From Branchiostoma floridae (Eukaryota; Chordata; Leptocardii; Amphioxiformes; Branchiostomatidae), in the NCBI RefSeq assembly GCF_000003815.2, contig NC_049981.1:20643015-20698759 (forward strand): 55,745 bases of DNA, read 5' to 3'. Below the pieces are notes generated by a model. The model saw only the letters and a list, made by a program, of their open reading frames with translations. It ran no database searches and was not told where the DNA came from. Shown in pieces: positions 36,301-48,300 of the stretch; positions within the stretch are counted from its first letter, which is position 1, and every line of letters starts with the position of its first letter. The translations under genes were made by a program, and so were the position numbers.

Positions 36301-39300
36301 TCAAGCTCTATACATTTCTCCTCCACTTTAGAAAGTTGTATCTTCTTCTGATTGCCAAACAGGGTAAAGGAACTTATACCAGAACTTTAAACCAGTACTA
36401 CACAGCTCTCAAAACACCACAAAGACTAAGAAGCAAACTCAAATTGTACCTAACAGCAACAGATACTAGTACAAACTGAACGGAACATCATCTGGCTGGA
36501 AACACTGTTGATACAAAGTAACCTGATACATTGAAGGTGGCAGAAGCCAGTGCAAAAACAGATGACGCTTCTACACGTAAGCTTAAAGACCTATCAATCA
36601 ACCCAAACCCAAGCGTCACTTGTTTTTACAACCAAGCAGATATTGGGGGGATGTCCCAACCACACAACAACAGGGTCAACCTACAGTATCAAGTTCAAGC
36701 ACTAGGAGGCCCAAAATCAAACCTGACCACCAGGACACTAGCAACAACCCATGTAACAAATAGCAACACGATGGCATCTTGCGTTCCGGAGATACAGCGC
36801 ACGCACCGTGCCCGCACAAAAGGTAACCTGGAATGTCAAGTTCAAGCACCAAGGGCGCCAAAATCAAAATTGAGAATTATTCAGCCACCGCCAACACATG
36901 TGCCAAATGTCATTGCGCCCGCACTATCCGTTCAGAAGATATAACTCCGGAAATACCCCTCCCGGACACAAAATTCGACCTGCCGCGTCAAGTTCAAACG
37001 CGACAAGGCCCAAAGTCAATCCTAGGCAACAAGCAACAACCCCCCACCCATGCACCAAAAATTGTCGCAATCGCGCATATCGTTCTGGACATACAGCGCC
37101 AAAAGTGCCCCAAAAACACAAAAAATGCCACCTTCAATGTCAAGTTCAAGCACCAGGAGGCCAAAAATCAAACCTGAGTGTCAGGCTACCACCCCCAACC
37201 CACTTACCAAAAATTGTTGTGCTCGCACCATCTGTTCTTGAGAAACAGCGCCCTAAAGCCCCAGCTTCCAAAAGTTCCCACGCCCGTGAAAACCATACCT
37301 GCATACATGCAGGTAATTATGCTGTTCACCGACACAGAGACCCCAAATCATAGCTTTTTGAAAAATGTGAATTGCACATTTTAGCAGCGAATGTTTCAAA
37401 CACAGGCAGCCCTTTTCTGTTAGATGTCTAAATCTGTGTCTGTGTCCTCAAAAACAGGAAACAACAAATCATTCATAGCTGCACAGTGCTAATCATAGCC
37501 TTGCAGACATGACTGCCAGGATGTCTGAGTATTTCTGCATCCTTTAGAAGGAAATTAGTGACAGTTTTGGGTTGCACTGTTGGTCTGCTGGCAGGGGTTT
37601 AGAGTTAAGTAGGTGTGAAATAGAAAAACTACATTCCTCTCCATGGGGATAGAGCTTGCATTTCTAAGGAGATCTGGCAATTCCACTTCATCTTACAGGA
37701 CAAGAAATATTGTATTTTCTATTATCTGCAAATTTGAATTACCCAACATTTTTTGCATGCAGTTTGATAAAGCTTTCCTCAAGGACATAAGGTGATGTAA
37801 TAGATGTATGGAATCACATTTTTGAGATATATCTATTGAAATAGTGAGTTGGGCCTTTCATGTATAACATTTTTCTGGACTAGTTATCAAGAAAGTTACT
37901 CTAGTTATGAAAAAAAAAAAAGTTGCAAAGCCGGCAGAAGTAGTGTGTGTAGTCCAGAAGTTGGTGATTCTTCCTTTGCCTAAAAGTCATGAGTTAGTTT
38001 CAAATCTCTGCTGTGTAGCTCAGCCATCATGAATGGTACTAGAACAGGTTGCAGTCCTTAGCACTGATGTTGATAAGTGCTGTTTATGGTATGTGTAGTA
38101 GAGAACTACATGTAGGGGAATTTCCACGATACAATAAACCTGTGATGCTGTTCATTGCATCTGTCTTCTATGTCATGACCAGACGGGGGAGCACATGTAT
38201 CTGTAGCTCATCCTTTCATAAGAGTTCTTTTGAAGTAAACCGGTCTGGGCCTCTTATGTATAACATTTTTCCAGACTAGTTATCAAGAAAATAACGCAAG
38301 TTATGAAAAAAATAAGTTAGGTACGTTAAGTCTGTTTCCAGTTGCTTGATTCCAAAATCATACCCAGTTGCTTGAGTTGACATAACCTTTAGTTTCCACC
38401 CTTAAGCTTGCTTATCCTCCTCACTAATTGTGATCATTTTTTTTTTCAGGGCACCCCTGATAGACTAATACAGCATCTTGTGGAGGAACACTCGGTGATC
38501 GACCCGACCTATGTAGAAGATTTTCTCCTGACCTACAGGGTTTTTCTAGAGAGTCCTGTCGTCGTGGGGACCAAACTACTCAACTGGTTCAACGACCCTT
38601 CATTAAGAGACAAGGTAAGGGCCTCGCTGATACAACATTAGAGACGGAGCTCCCCCTGACTAAAATCGCGCTCCTAGTGGCTAGGGAGGGGGTCATTAAC
38701 CCCAGCCAGCAAGAGATTGTGTAAACACGGGCTAGAGCTCCCCCATTGTAAGTGCAGGGGTGGCTCACGATTCCAATCCTAGCACTAAAACACCTGTCGC
38801 AGATATTGCACTTCAGACCAGCCTGTGCTGAAGAAGGGTACTAGATGATAACCCCTCTATTCAGAGCCCCTACACCCTTAGAGTTAGAGCAACAATATGG
38901 TGTGGAATATAAAGTATGGTTTGGAATATAGAGGATGGTTTGATGATGCCACCATTTTTCTTGGACACTTGTGACTAGTTTTCTTCTTTCTTTCTTTCTG
39001 CTTTAGCTGGACTGCATTTTATAATTGTGCAAATGTCACAGCCTTTGATGATTAAATGGACTGGTGAAGGCCATTGCAAGCATTTTTTTCATGCCATTCG
39101 ACCTGTGTAATGGTAGATGTAACAAGGAGGTGAGAAACAGATCTTTGAAGGAAATGCCCTTGGCACAATTCAAGGACATTACTGCCTTCAGCTCTCACAA
39201 GGTTGCACCTCTGTAAAGGTCGGCAGTGACAACTACCACCTGGGTCCTTCCCAAGGTCTTCGATTTTGGATAAAGAGGTGGTAAAACACTGAAGCATTAG

Positions 39301-42300
39301 GAAATTGTCCTGTTCATAAACTCTGTTGCTGGAAAATTGAAATACCATAGAACATCAGAGACTCATATGTACAATGTATGTTGAAGTCCACATACATTTT
39401 CCTCTGCAGGTGACAAGAGTTGTGCTTCTGTGGGTCAACAACCACTTCTGTGATTTCGAAGGTTACCCCGTGATGACAGACTTCCTGGAGAGGTTTGAAG
39501 GCCTTCTAGAACGAGAGGTGAGAGTTCAACCTCAGTTTGTATTATAGAGAACCTTTCCAGCAGAGATCAAAACACAGCACTTTAACTACCTAAGGCCAGG
39601 TTTATTACTGCATGTAGAGTGTGCAAAGTGTCAACATTGTGTTTGATTTTGAATATTTGTACTTGTAGCTATGTGTCATCAGTGAATTGACATGTCCATA
39701 CATGTAGCTGGAAAAAATCTTGACTGGTGTTGTTTATCTGTTTGTTTTGACAGAAAATGGGAGGCCAGTTGAGGTTGCTGAACATTGCTTGTGCTGCTAA
39801 GGCTAAGACAAGAACCGTCACCCTGGTGAGTTGGTATCACAGCACAACATTTTGGGCAAATTGCAATGTTGTAGACAAAGATTCTGGTTTGCATACCTTA
39901 TAGTTATTGCCTTTGACTTGTATTTCTTCATTACCTTGGTGAAATTGGAGGTATTGCTTTTGGTCTTTGTGTTTGCTTTTGTTGGTCAGCAGTAACAAAC
40001 TTGTTGAACTAGGGTATCCCTATGTGTATTGTTTTGCTGATTATAAGCGAGCATCTCTGAATCCTGATTCCAGGCCCGACCCCAGAAGGACTCTGTCCTG
40101 CACTTCTCGGTGCTGGGAGGGTGTGAGACAGGGAGCGGCATCTTCATATCAAAGGTGGAGAAGGCTTCCAAAGCCGAGGACCTGGGCTTGAAAAGAGGGG
40201 ACCAGATCTTAGAGGTCAATGGGCAAAACTTCCAGAACATTTCACACAAGAAGGCTCTAGAGGTGTTGCGGGGAAACACCCACCTGTCCATCACTGTCAA
40301 GAGTAATCTGCTAGGTAAGTGTTGGTATTTTGCACCTTTTTACCGGATAGACGAAAAGGGCATTGTAAATACCAACAACACTACCACTAGTATTGAAAAT
40401 GTAGATTGTACTAACTGTACAGAACAAAACATTATGGTAAATTATGGGAAAATGTTAGCCAAACATCCTAAATGAAATAATTGGTTATTCAGTATTTACA
40501 GCCTTTAGCTCCCTGATTTGCACTGTAGTCTATGTAAATGCTTTGTTAGACTTAAACAACTTATCTTTGTTGTATGTTATTTTTAAAGATTGTGACTGTT
40601 GATACGAAACTTGAAGGAACCTAAAATACCCATGTCTATGTTAACATATTTAAGAAAGTTCATGATGCATGTGTTCAAACCTTGTTGGATATAGTATTGT
40701 ATGAAGCAGCTTTAACATTATGTCTGAATAATTGTTATCAATACCTTTTTTAGGTTTTAAAGAAATGCTGGCTAATCCAGAGACCAAAAGCAGCAGCTCT
40801 TCTCCATCGCACGTTCCCAAAATTGTAAACGACACGCACGGCCACGGAAGAGCGTCGGCTCCTGACATCACGGGTTTCCGTCCGGACGGCCAGAGTAACA
40901 AGGACAAGAAGCGAGGGTTCGGTACACTTGGCCACCGACAGAAAATGAAAGCCATCATGAGATCCATCCTCCCCAATACCAAGCCATCCTTATACAACAG
41001 GTAAATGTCATACATGTGTGCTCTTAAAATCACCCCTAAAGTGCCATCCTTAAAACATGTACATTCACAGTCAAAACTGCAAAAGAAGACCACAGGGACA
41101 GGTGATCACCATAGACAGAATTCTTAATGCTTCTTAAAGTGGTCACATGCCTCCCAACCCCCACCATGCTTGCACCTTTCTCCCTAATGTCACATAGCTT
41201 CACTGGTGCACGCTGTAAAAAAAAGCTGAAAGATGAATTGGAGGATAACTACCATTTAAGTGCCCACTAAAACATGACATTGTTTTGGATGAAGGAAAAT
41301 TCTTCTTAAACAACCAGTAGGTAAGTATACTGGTTGTGTAAGGGGAATTCTCCTTCATCCTATATTCTACCAACCTGATGAAACTATTTTCGAAAGACAT
41401 TGTTTTGCCATTTCCCCAGTGAAACCCACCTGAACCAGAGTAAGGACGACAGTATGTACATGACCAAGCGAGCCAGTGCCTCCAGCCTGCCCAACTCCAT
41501 GTTCCTCAGCTCCAGTAACCCTGACCTGGTGGCCAGCCATAACTACATTGATGCACCCAACCAGTACGAGTGTAACGACCAGGCAGTCAAGGTCTACAGA
41601 GCAGACCAGACCTGCAAGCACATTCTGGTCAATAAGGTGAGAATTTCTTTCTTTCACAGCTCTGTAAAGGTAAAAAAATATTGCAGTTCTCTGTGTACCG
41701 TCAAAACTGCCCAAGAACACTACTCCATGGACCGATATGATTTGGTCTACTTGTATGTGGACAGGTGGTCACTGTAGTCAGGACTCTTAACAAGTTTTGA
41801 AAAATGGCAAGTATATAAAGTCGACTGGCCTGAAGCAACTTTTCACTGGACTGAGATTTATAAGACTTATTTGTTTTTAATCTGACTTGCAGCAAAGAAA
41901 TTCATTTTTAGTGAAAAAAACAACAACTTTTAAGCATGTAACTAGATCAATATCTACATGTTCATGTGCAATGTATGTTAATATTCTATACCTAAGAATT
42001 GCACTATTCTTATGGAAAACCGTACTGATCCAATTGGGCAAGTACATGGTAGAACGTGAGCTTGATCAGTGCTTTAGCTGCCCTTGGCAATCGGGCCAAT
42101 GGACTTGTCCAACCCTGTTATGCTTGTGTTAATGGGAAAAGGTACATAAGGACCACCAAAATGGCGAGGTAGTCTATCACTTGCATGGGTTTGACTGGAC
42201 TTATCTTCCAATCCTTAGTTGTGATAGCTCTATTGACAGCTAATGTCCCAGGTCATGTTGATCGTTATGAGTTTCTAAGTTTGTACATGATATCATCGCT

Positions 42301-45300
42301 GTACACTACTCTTGTGACATGTTATCAACAGCAACAATGATATGATAACATCAGGATTTAGACAGGATGTTGGTATATTTTGTATGCATAACCACAGTGT
42401 AGAGGATATGCTGTAACATAAAGGCATAGTAATTGGCTTGTTTGTTTGTTTTTTACATTCTTCTTGTAGTTTTTTAGTATAAGTTATGAGAAAAAAGGAA
42501 AACCAGTCAAACCCAGGGTTACACTTTTTCAGTTTCTTAGCCCTGATTTAAGACTTGAAAGAAACGTTTTCATGAGAGAAGCAAATACAGGTGGACTATA
42601 GGGTTTGAAAAATGCAAGACAAGCCTTATAAAAATGCATGTACCGTTACATCTATTAAGAAGTTGATTATTTTACAGGACACGTCATCGAAGGAAGTTGT
42701 ACAGTTTGCATTACGAGAGTTTGGAGTCCTGGATACGGAGAGGTAAAAGATCAACAGCAAAACATCTCAGTATTTCCAGATAAAGCACATTTTGCCCAGT
42801 CTACTTTGTATCCAAAGTTTTCAATAAATTGGATTGATAGATACATTTTTCACTATGTTTATTTCCATCGTCTGCTAACTAACCATTCAATTGCTAAGTA
42901 ACATGAGGAATTTTGCACCCATCGTACATGTTATGTGTGTGTCCAAGTGCCATTCCACACCCCTTTTTTTAACACACTAATCCTCACTCGCTCCACCCTC
43001 ACCACCACACTTCTCCATCCACTCACAGAAATTGGTATGATTGCAGCGAGAACTTCTCGCTGTGTGAGGTAACCGTCGGGGCGGAGGGGCTGATCAAGCA
43101 GCGGAGACTTCCCGACACTCTCAACAACTTGTGTGACAGAATCAACCTGAATGGAAGGTGAGGCTGATGTTTATGGATATTTAGGAAAGTATGCATTTTA
43201 TTGCATTGCTATCTGGGCTTGAGATACTGGGTGCAAGTGCACAAAGTTTTTACTATTGATGCACCAGTGCACCTGGATTGTTGTGTAGCATTACATTCCT
43301 AAGGGTACCATTGTACCTAGATTGTGGCAAATTCTTGTGCCATTTTGGATTTGAGTGAAAGAAATAGATATTAAAATCATTGTAACATATTAATAAGATT
43401 TTAAAAGCTGTTGAGTTTCAGATTCTAGAGGCAGGTTTTGCTGACATTCTGTATTATTCTATGTTATGCGCCCAAATGTTTTTCTGTGTACCTAAATTTT
43501 AAGGTTAGCTGCACAAGTCTTTATAATGCTAAGAAAACCATTTCTTGTGGTAGATTTAAAAGGAAGATCATTGGGCACCCCAAATGCCTTCTTTTTTTGC
43601 CAATATACATTGTACATCCAGGTCACATACATGTATGTCACTCTTCCACGAAAATTGGCCCTATGCATGCTAAAGGCCATAAACTATTATATCAAAGCTT
43701 TTAACCCCAAACTGCCAAACAAGTGCTTTTGAGTATAGCTCAGCAGAATACAGCAAATGGAACCTCTTTGTCATAATCCATTAAAAGACAATTTCCTGTG
43801 GAATTCCCAGTAGCCATTGGTGATGGAACACATCATTTCCTTGCAGTTTTGCGGTTATCTTTGCAAAAAGTGAGCAATGCCATTTAGTTGACTTGGCATA
43901 CTGTCAGCGCATTAATCCAATGGGAAATAGTTCTGTCTCAATTTTGCCTAACTACCAAATGCTATATTCATGCAACAGATAATAGTTCTTTGCCTAACTA
44001 GTTATATTGTAGTAGATTTAGAAGCTAGTGTTTTAAATGCTTTTTTTCTGTCCCAGATATTACCTCAAAGACAACATGACCACTGAAACACTTGTGCCAG
44101 ATGAAACAGCAGTGGTAAGACTCACATTTACATTCATCTGTCCCCATAGTGGTGTAAAGTTGCTAGTTTTCATTGAGCTTTAGATGTGTTCAGATATTCT
44201 GTGTTATTTGCTAAATTTGGGTTATTGGGTTATGATGGTAAACGTTCTGAGCATGATCAAGTCACTTTTCTAAGTTATATTGAAACTGAAGGTTGCATGC
44301 ACGAACTCGCTCATTTCTTTTTCAGGAGTTATTACGAGACAGCCAGGTGACGTTTTTGCAGCTCAAAAGTGCTGAAGTCGCCACCCAGGTCACACTGCGA
44401 GACTTCCAGGTAGGGTAGCAAACTTAGGTTTTTCTTACAAGATTATACATAGATTATCTTATACATTTTGGATTCTCCATGTATGAAACATTTGTTTTTA
44501 TTTTTCTTAATTAACCTCATATGTACTAAAAATGTTTGACAACTTAACACAACAACCGAGTAGGTCCTGTATAGCCTTGTGCTGTCTCTTACTAATTCAT
44601 GTCCAGTCAATATTAAAAAGGATAGAAGTGTAGAATATAGGGTGATACTGATAGATTACTATCTCTGTACTGTTGAGTGTTACTTTGACTTGTTTCAATT
44701 TTTTCTTCCTCACAGGTTTATGCTTCAATAGATGTCACAGAGTATGTAGAGGATCTGTTCAAGCTCGACAGTAAAAGGGGGACAGTGAACTTGGAAACCT
44801 TTTCAGAGGTAACCATTCATAGAAATCTATGTACATGTATTCCTTCTTTAGTATTAGAACTTTGTTCATTGCTAGTAGTAGTTTGGTACTGTAAAGCAAC
44901 CATGTTCATTGATTTAAATAGATGAAATTTTTCTGAGTTTGACTTGCATTGTAGAATTGCATCGGGCCAATTGCCCGGGCAAGTGAAAGTGCTGATGTCG
45001 TCCGGTACTCACCCGATCGGGCCATTGTGTTTCACGCAAGTTGAAATGACCATGTCCTCACCCAATAGAGACAGTATTTTTTTCTTTAACTTGTCCAATC
45101 TACTGTTCACATTGTTGATCTAAATATACAAGTATATCCTGTAAACCATGAAACCTTTGTGGTGGTTTTATTTTAATGCTTGTCACATTGATCTCTCCAA
45201 TACTGAATCTATCTTCTTTGTATGAATACATGTACTTTAGAATGAAACTTAGAACACTGCAAAAACCTTTTCTTCTGCCACTAAATAGAACCACTGCAAA

Positions 45301-48300
45301 AGTGGATGAATTTCCAGAGAAAGTCAGTTAACTGTGAAAATGTCCTTTGCCAGCTGGTGAACCAGGAAATGTTCTGGGTGATCACTGAGATCTGCAGTCA
45401 AGACAACCTCTGGAAAAGGATGAAGACCATCAAACAATTCATCAAAATTGCAAGTAAGTACCATTCAGCACCAAGGACAGGTATTGAACAGTTTGAATGT
45501 TGCTTTTGTATGGCAACTGATGAACCAAGTGTCGCTTGGTCTGATGGTAGATCAGCACCAAGGACAGGTTCATTAGGAGTGGACAATTTGCACATGTTTT
45601 ACATTGCAACTGATGAACACAGTGTTACATGGTCTGAAGGCAACTTAATACCAAGGACAGGGCGTCACATTGCAGATATGAAGGTCATTCGGCACCAAGG
45701 ACAGGCATAATTTTAGACTAAAAAAAGGACTGTTGTAGCTTGCCCTTTGAAATGCTACAAGCCACTGAATACCCACTATGTACATGTATTTGATGTCTTT
45801 GACATTTTTTTCCTTTTCATGTATAGTTGACTTGTATTATTATGTATGTACCTAGGACCTCTTTGCTAAGCAGTGCCCAGTTACTGAGTGAGAAGAAAAA
45901 ATAAATGAAGTTGGGGAAAATTGTTTACCCATTGTTTTCTACATTCCAGGATACTGCAAGGAGTCCAAGAACTTCAACTCTATGTTTGCCATCATCAGTG
46001 GGCTTGGGCACGGCTCTGTGGCTAGACTCAAGTCTACCTGGGACAAACTGCCCAGCAAGTACGAAAAGATGTTTCAGGTACGTCCAAACAACCAGCCTTT
46101 TGTGCCATAGACCGCAGGCAAGGGACGTAGAATTGCCCATCTGACATCTGATCTGAGGGATAAGATTCAAAACAGAGTTCAAAGTAGTCTTGCAAAGTTC
46201 ATTGCAGAATTCCTGTATGTTGCACTCTGTTAACATATTAATCCTTTGAATACTTGATGTAAGAATAATAGTACATAGTAAACATTGTACTATGTTTAGT
46301 TTTATTAATGTGCTTGTGCTGTATGATTACTATATGATATCAAAAACCATTTTTGCTGTGAAAGATTAATAGATAAAATAAAAAAGACTGTAGATGTAAC
46401 TTCAACTTTAACTTTCAGAAATTGAAGCTTTCAAAGGTTGTTTCATAGATATTTTTAATAGTGGATGTCTTTCATTTTATGTGGGTGGATTTAAGTAAGC
46501 ATTTAAATGTAAGCTTCTTGTGTTCCTTTCCAGGATCTGGAAGACTTGATAAATCCTTCAAGAAACATGTCCAAGTACAGAAACCTGTTGAACAGTGAAG
46601 CAGCACATCCCCCAGTCATTCCACTCTTCCCCATCATCAAGAAGGACCTCACCTTCATCCACCTCGGCAATGACTCCAAAGTGGATGGACTGGTGAGTAT
46701 GACATCACTACCTCCCTGAAGGAGGTCAGTGACCTCCAGGTGTACTGTTTGGGTCTGTGTTAATGTGCTCGCAGCTGTAAATCAAGATACTTTTGATGAA
46801 TCTGTTTGGATTTTGGCATGTTGGTAGTTATTGTGGACCCATGGAAACATAGTGATTTTGTGTACTGAAGCAGTATTTACAGTTTTTCATTAGCATCATC
46901 ATCAGCATCCTAATCCTTACGATTGTGATGAATACATTGTTACGAAATGATTATAATGAGTTTGCCCATTTTCTTGTTTTATTTCACAGATAAACTTTGA
47001 GAAGTTACGAATGGTGGCAAAGGAAGTCAGACACATCCAAAGGATGTGTTCAGTCCCATATGTAAGTATCACTTAGAAAGTTTGCTTAGGGCACTTTCAA
47101 AAAACAGAGTAATAGTAATAGGTATAATTTGATGGAAAATCTAATGTTTACACTCTTGCTTTACTGCTGTGGTAAAATCCAATGTAGTACATATAGCTTG
47201 TATATAACCTGTTTTCTTTTTTCATAGTATAGGCACAGATGAGGTGTATGTAGTGAGCATTACTTTCAGACCCGTTGCTTTGACTGTGAGAAAAAGTTAC
47301 ACCCCTGAGTTGTTTATGTTTCGATGATGTTTCTGCTAGTTTATGACCGGCGGGGGTTCTACGGCAAAAGGTGCGCTTGTATCTACATCATGGGCGTCTA
47401 TGATGGCTCCCCTTATACCAGTGGTGAGCTCCCAGGTGATGATAAGACTTTGTAGATGGTGACTTGATGTTTGGTGGTAGTCACTGTCTCTCACACTCCA
47501 CTGGATGTTGTAACTTCCGTGCCTGTTAGGGTAAATGCTAATGTGTGAATTTGTGTAGAAATATTAGGACCCAATGGCACTGCATTCAAGATGCAATGTC
47601 ATAGAACTAAAACTAAGAAAAACTTAACAGTTGGATTGTCAGCAGTTGTTTATACTTTACAAAATGATAGTCTTTGATTATAACATCATTAATAAAATAT
47701 CCTCTGTGTGAACTGGAAGCATTACCTACATGACCACTAGACAAAAACTACTACTAGTTATAACTGGGCATAAATAATATCACAGTCTTCAAATCTTGGA
47801 ACTTCATCAATATGATTACCCTGGCAGACACATGCACTGGTTGGATAGACACTGTCACCGACTCTCAACATTTCAGGAGCTTTTCTTATCTAATCTTCTT
47901 CTTTGCAGAAAAGACAAGTGCTGCAAATCTAAAAGAACATTCTAATGTACATTTATACAATATGAAGAAACATTTGGATTATGATAAATTTTGTCGAACT
48001 GCTCCTGTGTGTTGTGATTAGTAAAGAATGATAAGAAAAGCTAATGACTGACTGAAGTCTTGTCCCTGTTCTATCTTCCATGCATGTATCTCTCTGTATC
48101 TAGCTGCTGTTGGGTGTGTAGAAAAGGTTGTATCCCGTCTGCATGGCCGTTTCTTCAGTGTACTGCTGGACTCGTGATCTTCTCCTCTCACAGAGACAAA
48201 CGTCTACCACGTGTCACTTCCTGTCCTAAACCATTGTCATCCTCCCCACTTCAGGACCAAGCTTCCATGTACGAGAGTAGCTCCAGCAGTAGCGGCGTAT

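Larger units (their letters stand above)
34767..38449 (+). other. Intron 9 (3.7 kb)
   Basis: Contains one copy of an ACTGCCAAAGAAGAC / CAGGTGGTCACTTTGA-type repeat (about 34858-35030), fragments of the hairpin-ended repeat (about 35160-35345), a 150-bp tandem array ending in a palindrome (36690-37314) and a 70-nt segment present twice (37851 and 38247). Open frames over the array are a by-product of its composition. Confidence 0.65.

Noticed and set aside
36531-37384. Long plus-strand open frames (114-151 codons) in intron 9
   Set aside because: They run over the 150-bp tandem array in several frames at once and differ between units; composition effect, not genes.
38645-38880. GAGCTCCCCC-rich stretch after exon 10 as coding extension
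   Set aside because: The exon 10 frame stops soon after the donor, and the next family segment ([11 protein letters not shown]) is at exon 11; probably a repeat fragment.
44950-45060. GC-rich palindromic block GGGCCAATTGCCCGGGC as a regulatory site
   Set aside because: A similar block recurs at about 42087, so it is more likely a dispersed repeat fragment; no further support.
47910-47935. Acceptor TCTTCTTTGCAG followed by a short open frame
   Set aside because: In the phase-0 frame required after exon 24 it stops after seven codons; no donor or polyadenylation signal seen.
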